64,000 nucleotides of DNA from Malachius bipustulatus (GCA_910589415.1 OU342638.1:5022001-5086000); one strand, 5' to 3'. Positions 1-11,512 are shown, numbered from the stretch's first letter. Numbers and translations: made by a program. Notes: a model not told the origin generated them from the letters alone.

Positions 1-1620
1 TTCATGGAAGAACTCCGCCAATGATCCCTTCCGTGGAGATCAAAATGTCAGACATTGTTTTCCGACAGCGTGTCATAAAGAGCATTATGTTAGCCTTAGA
101 CCCAAACAAAGCTTCTGGGCCCGATGACGTACCTGTCATCGTACTAAAAAAAAGGGGCCACTGAGCTGTCATCTGTTTTCTGCCGACTTTTCAACTTGTC
201 GTATAAAAAGGGAATATTTCCTTTTTGCTGGAAATGTGCACGGATCCAACCTATTCCCAAGAAAGGCAAAAAGACTATACCAAGTAACTATCGACCAGTG
301 GCACTGCTTTCAGTAATATCCAAGATTATGGAGAAAGCTATTAACCAACATCTTTTAAAATACTTGGAAGGAGCTAATATAATCAGCGACCGCCAATACG
401 GATTCCGCAAACAGAGGTCAACTGGTGACCTCCTCACTTACGTCACCGAGCTGTGGAACAGCGCAATCGAGCACCATGGGGAGTCTCGAGGGGTTGCGCT
501 TGATATTTCTAGAGCTTTCGACCGTGATTGGCATGATGGACTGTTGGCAAAACTGCAGGCCTATGGCATGCCCGAGAAATTCTGCTTGTGGCTTGCGAGT
601 TATCTCGGAGATCGTTCATTGCAGGTGGCAGTCGATGAAGTTCTTTCTGAGACCTTTTCCATCAATGCCGGTGTGCCTCAGGGATCCATTTTATCTCCGA
701 CTCTCTTTCTAATACTTCTAAACGACTTGCTTGAAACAACAAAAAATCCAATATACAGTTTTGCCGACGACAGTACCCTCATATCTTCTTATGCGTTAGA
801 TGCGCGAACATCTGCCATCGACGCACAGACTCGCAGGGAGCAAGAAGATGCCATACTTAACAATGACTTACAAGACATTCTAGCTTGGGGCGATAGAAAC
901 CAAGTCCAATTTAATGCTGGAAAAACCCAAGCAGTCATCTTCTCCAAAAAGACCAACGTTTTGGAGCCAGATATGATGATGGTGGGACACTCTCTTACCC
1001 CAGCGTCATCTCTTCGTTTACTTGGAGTGAGCCTCGGAGCGAACATGTCTTGGCATGATCATGTTGCAGGTCTGGCGAAGAGTGCTTCTCAAAAACTTTG
1101 AACACTCTTCCGCACGAAGAAATTTTATACACCACAACAGCTTCTGCTCTTATACAAGGCTCAAATCCGACCATCCTTGGAGTACTGCTCACATGTTTGG
1201 AGCTCAGCTCCCAAACATACGCTGAGACTACTCGACTCTATTCAGAAAAGAGCCATCCGCTTGATTGGGGACCCAGATTTGACAAAAAATTTAGACACTC
1301 TCGAACATCGAAGAAGAGTAGCTGACCTGAGTCTGCTTTACAGATATTTTAATGGAAAGTGTTCAAAAGACGTGGCTCGCTTGATCCCACCAAGAACAAG
1401 ACCGGGCAGAAATACACGTCGAGCCACAGACGCTCATCCGTATCAGGTTCAGCTCGTTACACCTCGTACCACCCTATTTCAGACTTCTTTTATGTATAGA
1501 ACCGCATCACTTTGGAATAGCATTCCAAAGAGCGTGTTTCCCGAAGTATACAACCTACAGAGATTCAAGGTCAACGTGAATCGATATCTCCGCTCATGCA
1601 CCGCTCCCAGAGCGTCATAG
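1..1620 (+). pseudogene. Reverse transcriptase ORF of LINE copy A, broken
   Basis: Encodes the reverse transcriptase that would copy the LINE RNA into the genome. Visible RT motifs are FRKQRSTGDLL, ALDISRAFDRDWHDG, AGVPQGSILSPTLF and the catalytic FADDSTL. The C-terminal region runs on from about 1102 to 1620. Two lesions are visible. An extra base in the A/G run near 148-160 (compared with copy B) shifts the frame before the long ORF that opens at 196. A TGA at 1099-1101 replaces the GGA glycine codon of copy B. The frame after this stop is otherwise open to 1620. The copy is therefore unlikely to make a full RT. The clade (CR1, Jockey or Daphne type) is uncertain from the motifs alone. Confidence 0.9.
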
Positions 1621-1663
1621 GGATTTCCCTGCAGTGCATGTGCATTTTCAATAAAAAAAAAAA
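1..1663 (+). mobile_element. LINE copy A (CR1/Jockey-group non-LTR retrotransposon), 3' half in window
   Basis: This is the 3' half of a non-LTR retrotransposon. It aligns base by base with positions 25350 onward of LINE copy B (23.6-27.0 kb), with only scattered substitutions. The element is cut by the window edge, so I cannot say whether it is 5' truncated. It ends in the same 3' UTR as copy B (CAGTGCATGTGCATTTTCAA) followed by a run of A at about 1653-1663. The near identity of the two copies suggests recent activity of the family. Confidence 0.93.
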
Positions 1664-2050
1664 CAAAGTAGCGATCAAACTGAAAATTGGCATACGTCAC
1701 TTTCAGAGGCAGTGAAACGATATCAGCGTCAAAGTCTTGCAGCATAATGCAGAGGTCGCTGTCGGAAGAATTTTCCGTGTGTCTTTTATCATATTTTTTT
1801 ATTATTAATAATTTTCGTTAGGTACTATTGGTAAACTTTATGGAGCGTACGTTATTTTTACATAAGAAAGTTATACTTATTTCATGTCGAGAAAATGTAT
1901 CGTTTTCAAGGAAAATGCATCTAAGCGTTTCTAAGCTTTTTCAAGAATTATGATATTTTGATATCTATCTCTTAATTCTTTTGAGCAAAACTTCCTTATA
2001 TTCGATTTCTACATACGATGTCTTGCACAAGAAGGTAAATGGACGGCATT
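1664..2050. other. Intergenic, no feature seen
   Basis: AT-rich spacer between LINE copy A and the next transposase remnant. I see no gene, repeat boundary or RNA gene. Confidence 0.5.
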
Positions 2051-2053
2051 TCT

Positions 2054-4093
2054 CTACTTTGATAATAAAATTTTAATGTCACCCATCAATATTGTATTAT
2101 TTGAAATGTCTTTTGAAAAATTCGTTCCATACTGGGACGATAAATCTTTCAAATCCAGAAAGTCTTTGTGAGACATTTCAACCACCTCATAGGGATGAGT
2201 CCTCCTGGCTGTTCTGATCAATGTTACATATTGATCGGGTACGTAAATTGGACCCAACTTTTATGGATCTTTTAATTTTTCTCTCAATAACTGAGTGGAC
2301 ATTGTCCCCCTCATTCTGACTATGTCCTTTGATAAGGAGCTTATGAGTGATAGATTTAATCTTTAAAACTTGCACGGCATGCATATACATTGAGATTATG
2401 AATCTGTAATAGAAAATAAAGCTACAGTAGATCCCACAAATGAAGCTATAAAAAATTAAATAACATTAATATTCATACCTACTTTTCTGCTGACCACAAC
2501 AGTTGTCAGAGTAAAATACCAGTTCCAGGTCATCTGAATTTATGGTAATTGCTTTTTCCTCAATAAATTAGAAAACACAGCTGCCAATTTCATTAGAACC
2601 TCTCCTACCCTCACCTTCATGCCAGACATAACACTTCGTAGTATTGGAGTTCAGTTGACAGATGGTAAAGTTAAATATATGTAATTTTGATGTGTAATAA
2701 AACGTAGACACTTCTCCTTTGGGACATGATAATACCGCTTGTAAATCATAGCAGGCTACAATGTAAGTGTCATTAACTTTCTCTTTATCTTCTGATTCTT
2801 CGATTCTGAACAGCACCTTTTCCTGTTGATGTTGGTCATATCTTTCCTTCAGATTTTCTCTTTCATCATCTTTAGCTATTTGGAACGCAGTGCACAACTC
2901 ACACTGGTCCTTCTTGGGCGAAAAAAAGAAATATTGTACTCCCCGTTGAAAATCAAACTAAATATTACACGGTGGCCATATGTACGGTTTTGACTAATAC
3001 AATTCTGTTTGTAATTCTCGTAAATATCAGACAGAGATATTTCCGCCTTCAATGTATTATCTCGTTGTTTGCGCCCGGAGGTAGTGTGATTCGATTCGTG
3101 GAATTGATTCTATATGTCTTCTCATATCGGCCTTGATTTCTGGATTTACTTGCCTATGTTTTCCATGTTTTCCGCGGAGGTCATCTTCAACAAAGCCTGA
3201 TTCTTTTTTATTAATAACAGTTCTAATAGGACAGTCATTTATGTCGAGTGTGGTTTTAAAAAAAGTTTGCACACCCTAATTCTATCCTCGCCAATGTCAA
3301 AATAGAAGGCGTTATTAAGACGACTTCTTTCAGCTAATTTATTCCCATATTTTGTTGATATCAACTGTATATTAGCAGCAATGAAAGCACGTGGCTTGTT
3401 AACATCATTCAATGCCCAGTACCTTGTAAAAATATGTCTTCGTTGGTCGTCATTTATTTTTGAAGAGCATTTTAGTCGACATTTTGCACCGCAAGGAGGT
3501 CCCATATTTCTTGTCTCTATTTTACGGTTAGTCTTTGAACAAGAAGTGTACGCCTGGCCAGTGTTGCGAAGCATTTTTTTTTACCCACTCTAATGACTTA
3601 CTACATCTCTTCTTACCTCTTTTAGTCGGTTCCATGACCTCATTATCGGTTGTTTGTGAATTTATATTATTATTAATGGCGTCGATTATCTATATTGCTG
3701 GGTCTAACTTCCACTTGAACGACAGTGTAATTATTGATAGGTTCTTCTGCAATAGAGTGCCTAGAAGATGAAGCATTAGAGTAATTATCAGAGAGTCAGA
3801 ACTGGAAGAGGAATCAGAAGAGTCCGAAAATCAGAAGAACCATCACTACTACTATAATTAGGGTCTTTAACTGAGTCATCTGCAGAAAAGTGTTCGCTGT
3901 TGATTTCTTCAAAGTTGTCTTCAGGTGTTTTAAGTAATAAGCTGGCCTTTTGAGCTAAGACTTCGCGAGAAGTCTTTGACTGAGTATAACTGAAATCCAC
4001 GTCTGATTCAGAAGAAACTTTACTGTTTGTATCCACTACGTTAGTAATTTCAGTACACTTAGCTGTAAATGGAATATCAAACCCAGGTAGCAA
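2054..4093 (-). pseudogene. Decayed transposase-like protein of an unnamed insect element, copy 1
   Basis: Five collinear pieces on the minus strand read as one broken protein. 4093-3788 is an acidic, serine-rich N-terminus. 3574-3239 carries a Cys cluster (CGAKCRLKC) followed by an arginine/aromatic segment. 3272-3057 holds a basic segment (DDLRGKHGKHRQV). 2897-2568 contains ACYDLQAVLSCPKGEVS and CYVWHEGEGRRGSNEIGS. 2390-2054 contains LLIKGHSQNEGDNVHSVIE. The same motif order recurs at 51.7-52.9 kb. I infer a DDE-like transposase: the Asp of YDLQAVL, an Asp expected in the YSDxCGGQ block, and the Asp/Glu of GHSQNEGD are the candidate catalytic residues. I have met this type in insect proteomes but cannot name the superfamily securely. 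Stops and frameshifts separate the pieces, although introns could explain some gaps. Confidence 0.6.
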
Positions 4094-4260
4094 GGTGACG
4101 TCATAATCACGTCTCTAATTGTTCAGATGAATGACGTGTATCTGACGTGAAAATTACGGGCAAATGTCACAGCCCAAAGACGTCGTTTTTAGCAGTCTAA
4201 AAGACGTCATAATGTATATCTAAAACATGTCAAAAAGTCGTCTCAAAGACAACATTAGAA
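4082..4260. repeat. Putative transposon end with GACGTC-type subterminal repeats
   Basis: CCCAGGTAGCAAGGTGACGT starts at 4082 and is followed by about 170 bp in which short motifs close to GACGTCAT, TGACGTG and AGACGTC recur several times. The first bases match the ends of the two foldback elements at 6772 and 7226 (CCCAGGCAGCAA). Short reiterated motifs just inside a terminal inverted repeat are typical of CACTA/EnSpm elements, and a CACTA-like transposase lies at 4770-6110. No matching inverted end was found, so the assignment is tentative. The stretch 4260-4770 is AT-rich with nothing else visible. Confidence 0.4.
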
Positions 4261-4769
4261 TTTAGGAAATGAAACAAATCGTTTTTCAAATTAACTTTAA
4301 TAATCTTCTTTAATCATAAAAAAACTAAACATCCTTGTACAAAAATAATGAATAAAAAAACAAAACTATTAAATGATGAAAATTAACAGAAAACAGCTCT
4401 AAAAATCTAAAAATCAACACATATAACTACTCTAAAAACAAACTAATAAAATTTAAAGAGGGTTATTAATTTTGTTTTAAACAGTTAGAAACAAAGAAAA
4501 TTTAATTTGTTTTATACACTATGTAACAAAGGAAATGAGCACCAGGTGCTCTGTGTGTGGGGCAAGACAATACATTTTGCAACAATAAATTCTTTAATGT
4601 TCCATTCTTTTAGTTCAGATAAATTCTCTACTATAAAAATTTTGAGTTTTAATTCATTATATTATACCTAATGAATTATAAGATAAAAATGCTCTGCCGA
4701 TAATATTAGTTCCCTCCGTCGTAGAATCTAAAATTATATTGTGAATTTGAATTACACGATTGGCTTTTG

Positions 4770-6110
4770 TTAGGCAGTAGGAATAAGCTTGGGAATGAGA
4801 AAATATGATAAGCATGCTGCCATTATAAAACAGTTTTTTAAACTGTTTATTATCACCTTGATTGAGGTGTAATAATGGGCCATCATGAGTTCGATCTGGT
4901 TTTTCGAACTAAAAGCATAAGTAATATGAAACAAATTTTCCATTTCATCCAAACGATTGCTTATTTGTTGTAACGGTTTTAATGATGACCTTACAAGTGT
5001 CTTAACTTGGCCAAGAAAATTTTCAAAAGGGAATGACGATATCAGATTTAAGTTTCCAAACTTTTCAACATCATCGGTAAGATGTGATAAGATATGGATA
5101 TTATATACCAGATACTCAGCCCCATATAAATTCTGGCAATGTGTAACAAATATTTTTATTAGCTCTTCAGCTATATTACAACCTACATTTATGATATACG
5201 ATTCAGATATTAATATAGAAATTGAACGGTGGAGCAACACAAAATGTTCATATGCTGCCATATTTATTTGCTCTTTGAGAACTACTGGACCCAAATATAA
5301 TAAAAATGTCCTGAGTTCTGTAGCTTTCCATCGCATTAATTCATTAAGACTCCTAGGTTTACGGTTGAATTCAGCTGGTATGTATTTTTTAAGAGATATT
5401 AAGGTTTCGGATACAATTTCCAATTTATTTATTTTTTTAACTTCACATTCAATTTACCACTGGTCCAAGTAATCAATAATTTCCTCATTACTCCGGCACA
5501 CAGCATGCATGTAATCTATGGGAAATTGTGTTACTAAACCAACATTTAACTTAGTGGAGAGATACCCAAATTATGATTACTATCAGTTCGTTTTGGCTTG
5601 GAAAGATGTTTCATTATTACTCTGCCACAAATATAGTCACTTTTTACAGTGCATCTATCACATGAATGATTAACCTGAATGAGACTTTACACATTTTATA
5701 AAAACCCGTGCAGGTGCGTCGCATACAAAGCTATGAATAGCTACAGAATATTTTCTCATGTTGAAACAAAATCCATTAGTTGTAAAGGTGGTTAACTCCT
5801 GAATGAAATCTTCGAGAAATAAACTTAAAGGTTTGGGTTTATACCGATACCGCAAAATATTCCAATTGCAAAAGGAGATGTTTTTATATGCGTAGATATA
5901 AATAAACCTAATATAGGCCATAACTGAATAGTGCTGCTTTTAAAGAGGGGCAGTCCAGTCCATCTATATTGAAACTAATTTTTATTTCTAATTCTTCATT
6001 ATCATAATACTGTTTAGCTTTATTTAAAAAATTTTCAAGATTTTTTATGTGTGATACACCGTTGTAAAGAGAAAAATTAACGTAATCTAAAAATGGAAAA
6101 ATCCAATATG
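4770..6110 (-). pseudogene. CACTA/EnSpm-like transposase remnant (Transposase_21 plus DUF4218-like region)
   Basis: A cut-and-paste transposase remnant read right to left. Around 6030-5960 the minus strand gives ISFNIDGLDCPSLKAALFS, which matches the NIDG box where the first catalytic Asp lies. 5921-5670 gives PLSLFLEDFIQELTTFTTNG and VAIHSFVCDAPARVF, the second conserved block of Transposase_21 with its CDAPA Asp. 5423-4770 (217 aa) is the C-terminal DUF4218-like part: FLLYLGPVVLKEQ, YLVYNIHILSHLTDDVEKFG and FPFENFLGQVKTLVRSS. Order and spacing fit one transposase of the CMC group. Stops and frameshifts between the blocks (for example near 5910 and 5430-5670) show it is dead or contains undetected introns. 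Its likely left terminus is at 4082. Confidence 0.72.
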
Positions 6111-6473
6111 GCGCCCATAAGAAAAAACAAAGCTGACCATCGATTTTCTTCTATCTCAAGTGCTAGAGCTATTGTAAAATTATTTTTGGGTTCCTTGTTG
6201 AAAAGTGTCCCAACAATGTTTCAGTTAAAAATAGCTTGCTTGATTGGTTTTTGAATAAAAAAATATAAACAAAAATTGAAAATTTCAGTTTTTTTTTTAA
6301 TATTTTGACAACTAATAGTGACAGCTCAAATTTGTTTTCAGATTATCAATAAGCACAAAAATACGCTACTTTGCCCTAATTTAACCAACTTCGTATCTCT
6401 TAAGATAAGCGAGATCCCCATAGTGGAACGCGAAAAACGGACAGTCTGCATAATGGAATAGAATAAGAAATTA

Positions 6474-6603
6474 ACTTATTGCTGGTCAATGGTCAAGTTT
6501 ACAGTGCCAGTTCGCTTTATCCTCTGCGGAGCATGTTTCAGCCAGACTTTAATGTTGTCTTCAATGTCTTTGTCTGATGACTCAGGAGAACTTTCTTTCA
6601 CTG
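6474..6603 (-). other. Possible coding exon, unrecognised
   Basis: On the minus strand an open stretch reads ESSPESSDKDIEDNIKVWLK and continues to a TAA at about 6474. It is preceded by a plausible splice acceptor (a T-rich tract ending TTTTAAAG). The acidic-serine then basic composition looks like real coding sequence, and it lies upstream of the CACTA-like transposase on the same strand. It could be part of that gene or another fragment. I do not recognise a domain. Confidence 0.3.
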
Positions 6604-6651
6604 AACCTTTAAAACACAGAAAAAACACAAATAAAACTTGCCGATTATAAT

Positions 6652-6702
6652 GTAAACCTACCCCTAATATTATAATAATTATAATATTAGGGGTAGGTTT
6701 AC
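6652..6702. repeat. Perfect 51 bp palindrome
   Basis: GTAAACCTACCCCTAATATT and its exact reverse complement form 25 bp arms around a single central A. It would extrude as a perfect hairpin. It stands alone, about 70 bp to the left of the foldback cluster. Its function is unknown. It may be the relic of a small inverted duplication. Confidence 0.9.
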
Positions 6703-6771
6703 AGGAATTACAGCATGCAGGATGATTTTAAAACTACTAATTTTAAATTTCAAATGTAAAATCCATCCATA

Positions 6772-8283
6772 CCAGGCAGCAATCGAACATTCACTAATGT
6801 TAAAAATGAACATTCAGCCAATGTTAGAAACGACAGATTCGTAAACATTCAATGAATATTAGTTTTAAATGTTCAGTGAATGTTCAGATTTAAGCTTTAG
6901 TGAACATTTATGAATGAATGTTTACTGAACATTTAAAAATGAACATTTAGCCAATGTGAAAACCGACAGATTTGTAAACATTCAATGAATATTAGTTTTA
7001 AATGTTGAGTGAATGTTTGTTTTTTTTTTATCAAACTGATCATCACTAAGAATTGTATTACCTATGGAGCTGAAAAGCTGAAAAAAATAATACTTATTAT
7101 GTAGGTGTATTCCATTTATCAATCCATCAGTGAACAATAAATTATTATTATTATTATAAGGTCACATTTGCTCTTCCGTGTTGTTTTTCTTCTTCCTGTC
7201 TACATCATAATAACTACCTACCTATCCCAGGCAGCAAGGAATGTTCACTGAATGTTCCCTAAATGTTCACCGAACATTAAACATTGCTCTAATGTTAAAC
7301 AGACTTTCCGAATATTCAGGCAACGTTCAGATTCTAATGTTCGTTTTCAGACCTTGAATAAACATTCATTGAACATTAGATACTGAACATTCAAAATGCA
7401 ATGTTTAATTAACATTCATACAATGTTTAAGATAAAATGTTTATTGCACGCAATTACATACAGGTACACTGACATCAGGTAAATAACATATACCAAAAAA
7501 AATTGGAAAATCACATGCTGAAACGAAAATATTTGGCTTAAAAATTGATAAAAACCAGAATTATGTATATTATTATAATTATTACAACGAGGTGTTGCGC
7601 GCGCAGCTCTCTTGTCTATTTCCTTCCCAGTCCCAGTTGTCTTGTGTTCAATTCAATATGTCCGTTATTCTTGGCATTTCATCTTGTTTTTCTAAACTAA
7701 TAGGTATAAAAGTCACAATAAATTATCAGCAAGCTATAAGTATTTTATGCTTGTCTGGTCGGAGAGAGAAGGTGCAGAGAGTGATGCAAACTAATCTAAT
7801 TCTTCATCCCAGGTATTATAGGTAGGTATATAGGTATTATGATGTAGACAGGAAGAAGAAAAACAACACGGAAGAGCAAATGTGACCTTATAATAATAAT
7901 AATAATAATTTATATTGTTCACTGATGGATTGATAAATGGAATACACCTACATAGTAAGTATTATTTTTTTCAGCTTTTCAGCTCCATATAGGTAATACA
8001 ATTCTTAGTGATGATCAGTTGGATAAAAAAAAACAAACATTCACTCAACATTTAAAACGAATATTCATTGAATGTTTACGAATCTGTCGTTTTTCACATT
8101 GGCTGAATGTTCATTTTTGAATGTTCAGTAAACATTCATTTTTAAATGTTCACTAAAGCTTAAATCTGAACATTCACTGAACATTTAAAACTAACCTTCA
8201 TTGAATGTTCACGAATCTGTCGTTTCTAACATTGGCTGAATGTTCATTTTTAACATTCAGTGAATGTTCGATTGCTGCCTGGG
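6772..8283. mobile_element. Foldback element 1 (arms X and X')
   Basis: The arm at 6772-7225 recurs as its reverse complement at about 7826-8283. The outer ends read CCAGGCAGCAATCGAACATT and AATGTTCGATTGCTGCCTGG. The outer part of each arm is a dense array of GAACATTC/GAATGTTC-like octamers. The inner part carries AGGTCACATTTGCTCTTCCG and a short ATT microsatellite. The 600 bp between the arms is the left arm of foldback element 2. No transposase is encoded. This looks like a non-autonomous DNA transposon, possibly of the CACTA group because it shares the CCCAGG-AGCAA end with 4082. Confidence 0.85.
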
Positions 8284-8888
8284 ATAATACCTGGGATGAA
8301 GAATTAGATTAGTTTGCATCACTCTCTGCACCTTCTCTCTCCGACCAGACAAGCATAAAATACTTAGCTTGCTGATAATTTATTGTGACTTTTATACCTA
8401 TACATGTAGGTATATTCATAGTTTAGAAAAACAAGATGAAATGCCAAGAATAGCGGACATATTGGACACAAGACAAGAGAATACTGATGGGAATGAAATA
8501 GACAAGATAGCTGCGCGCGCAACACCTCGTTGTAATAATTATAATAAATATAATTCTGGTTTTTATCAATTTTTAAGCCAAATATTTTCGTTTCAGCATG
8601 TAATTTTCCAATTTTTTATGGTATATGTTATTTACCTGATGTCAGCGTACCTGTATGTAATTGCGTGCAATAAACATTTCATCTAAAACATTGTATGAAT
8701 GTTAATTAAACATTGCATTTTGAATGCTCAATATCTAATGTTCAGTGAATGTTTATTCAATGTCTGAAAACGAACATTAGAATCTGAACGTTGCCTGAAT
8801 ATTCGGAAAGTCTGTTTAACATTAGAGCAATGTTTAATGTTCGGTGAACATTTAGGGAACATTCAGTGAACATTCCTTGATGCCTGGG
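7226..8888. mobile_element. Foldback element 2 (arms Y and Y'), interlocked with element 1
   Basis: The arm at 7226-7813 recurs inverted at 8290-8888. The outer ends are CCCAGGCAGCAAGGAATGTT and AACATTCCTTGATGCCTGGG, and the inner ends are ATCCCAGG and CCTGGGAT. The arm again begins with many GAACATT/AATGTTC motifs and then turns into unrelated sequence containing GTTGCGCGCGCAGCT. The space between the arms is occupied by arm X' of element 1, giving the order X, Y, X', Y'. There is no long coding sequence. Short ORFs inside it look like chance. Confidence 0.85.
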
Positions 8889-10655
8889 ATTGGATTTTGT
8901 CGTATTAAAAATTAAAAAAAAAGTTTGCATCGATTTTTGTTATAACCGAAAGGTCACTATTTCGGAAATATTTCACGCAGATTACAAGTGATAATGTCCA
9001 AATGAAAATAAGGTTCTTGAAAATATTCCGACCAGCGAAGAATGACAAATTTATAATCAACAGTATGAAATCACCACCGTATATCAAATTATTTCATACT
9101 TCTAAAATCAAACAAAATCGAGAAACACAAAATTAGAACTCTGTTCGTAGTTTTTCTCGATTTAAATTGGCTCATAACTTTGTGAATTGAATACCCCTAT
9201 GAATGAAGATTTTTATCACTATTATAAGATATGCTAAAATGGTTTAAAATATTGTGGGGGGTTCGGTTTTGTTCTTACTTCCTTTTAGATAATTCGATTT
9301 TGTAAAATTTAATAAATGTGCGGGATAACCGACGGGAAACCTCTCAGCAACCAGCTCAGATTTTTCGTCGATTGACGAGAGAGTTCCATCCCCACTGTTT
9401 GCTCTTTTCTGTTTTCTGAACTCTAATAGGTAACTTATTGGGATGCCACCAAAATCTCGTGGTTAAACGAAGAAAATGAGAGAGAGGGATGAGCGAACGT
9501 ACCCTGAGATTTTGGAGAAGGGCACGTCGCCTTTAGTTAAAAAAAAAGAAGGGTGCCTGCTTTCGTACTATTCCTTTTAAAAAGAAAAACTTTCAATCAG
9601 TGATTTATTGACTAACAAAAATAAATGATAAAACAGGTCAAATGTTCTATTTAATTATTAGGAATTTATTCATGTAATTAAACTTCTAATAGAAATTGCG
9701 GTAGGATCCTATGGCATTTCCTTTACACACGCATTTTATTAATAATTATTATTGATTTGGCATAAATAAAAGAAATACGGAGTGGATGAGTCGTTTTTGA
9801 TAAGTTCACCCAGGATGGTATCTTCTTATTGATGGTTAGAATTATTAATTAAACAGACTTACAAGTTTTCTCTTTTTTTGAGTTCTGAGAGTACTTATAG
9901 GGCTGACCTTCTAGCACCATTCGATTTCTCGTCATCCGACGGGCATAGGTAGACGTAATTCAGGTGAGTCTTCTTGGTCGGGAGTTCGACAGTACCGAGA
10001 CGTATCCGGGAGCTGCAGGGCCGTGGTAACGGGATATTGAAGCCGAAAATTGCGGAAATGTTCGGTTGAACAGATATGGCCGCCGCTGCACGGAGAAAAT
10101 GGTGAAGGGAAAATTCGAAATTATATCCAAAAAGCTAGAAATAAACAGTGAATATTTATTAACTTTTCGATCCCTGTAATCGTCTACGTTGACTTACCCA
10201 TTTTTTTAAATAATGGCTTTGGAAAGAAATTTAGGTAATATAATTTAAGAAATTTACGATAATAATAAGTGACTTCGTGTTACATCGAAAGTCGTTAGAG
10301 AAAAAGCAAAATGTCTCTCGGCCGTCAGTTTCAACCTTCTCCGTTTTTTTTGAAAAAAAAAGAAAGGGGGGAGCTAATCAATATTATTGGCATGTTCGTT
10401 GACGGGCAGCGCCGCGGCAGTCGATAACTATACTGCGAGTTATTCTCTTGGTGCCAAGACATTCGGCCACTGCTGAATAGGTGGCGCAGGTCGTCCCATA
10501 AATTTTTAAACAACTGGTGCTACCTCGCCAACCTTAACGACAAAAATAAAAAGAACTCTGTAACTACGTTACAATATAACCAGACATACCTACACCTGCC
10601 AACTTACAAATGATTTTTTTTATGAAAATAACTGATTTTTATAAAAAATGTTATG
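8889..10655. other. Unassigned DNA
   Basis: About 1.8 kb without a gene I can support. The section 9320-10560 is less AT-rich and contains stretches (TGGGATGCCACCAAAATCTC near 9440, and the GC-rich part around 9960-10100 and 10390-10530) that resemble LTR or promoter sequence of a retroelement. I could not find a matching second LTR or coding region in the window. Confidence 0.35.
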
Positions 10656-10657
10656 TA

Positions 10658-11512
10658 CCGGGTGGGCATTTAAGAATGAACAGCGGCCATATCTTGGGAA
10701 ATATTGATCCTACAGTTTCAAAATAAAAAATTTCCTGACATAAGTGACTATGCGAAATGCAATGAAAATATTTTCAAGATGGTCGCACTTCCGGAAATAC
10801 CGAAAGTTGACACCTACTTCGTTATTTTAACGGGGACACCCAGTAAAATATTATATTTTTTAAATGTCTGAAGAAATCGAATACAGGTGGTTTTCACCAC
10901 AGGAATTTAGATTGAGCGGTTTATGAGTTATAAACAAGTGAAAATCGCAATTTTCCAACTTCAAAGCAGTGTAGAACTAGAACGGCTCAATATATCTAAA
11001 AACGGCTTACATGTCCCTATCTTAACTTTTTACAAGGTATTATATTATGTAGTTTAGATTTTTCTACAGGGTGATGAAAAATCTGGTAATTTTCATCACC
11101 CTGTATAAAAATTCAAACCACATGGTATGATACCTTGTAAAAAGTTAAGATAGGGACATGTAAGCCGTTTTTAGATATATTGAGCCGTTCTAGTTCTACA
11201 CTGCTTTGAAGTTGGAAAATTGCGATTTTCACTTGTTTATAACTCATAAACCGCTCAATCTAAATTCCTGTGGTGAAAACCACCTGTATTCGATTTCTTC
11301 AGACATTTAAAAAATATAATATTTTACAGGGTATCCCCGTTATAATAACGAAGTAGGTGTCAATTTCCGGTATTTCCGGAAGTGCGACCATCTTGAAAAT
11401 ATTTTCATTGCATTTCGCATAGTCACTTATGTCAGGAAAATTTTCATTTTGAAACTGTAGGATCAATATTTCCCAAGATATGGCCGCTGTTCATTCTTAA
11501 ATGCCCACCCGG
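10658..11512. mobile_element. 855 bp foldback MITE with TA target duplication
   Basis: A nearly perfect palindrome. It starts CCGGGTGGGCATTTAAGAAT and ends with the reverse complement, flanked on each side by TA (10656-10657 and 11513-11514). The arms are about 420 bp and the central spacer is only a few bases. CAGGGTG/CACCCTG sits on both sides of the centre (near 11069 and 11098). A single arm of the same family occurs at 22513-22938. There is no coding capacity. It lies just downstream of the last visible exon of the DUF4806 fragment. Confidence 0.92.

Noticed and set aside
8369..8686. 105 aa plus-strand ORF in foldback arm Y'
   Set aside because: The inverse arm Y does not keep a matching frame and there is no domain. 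Probably chance.
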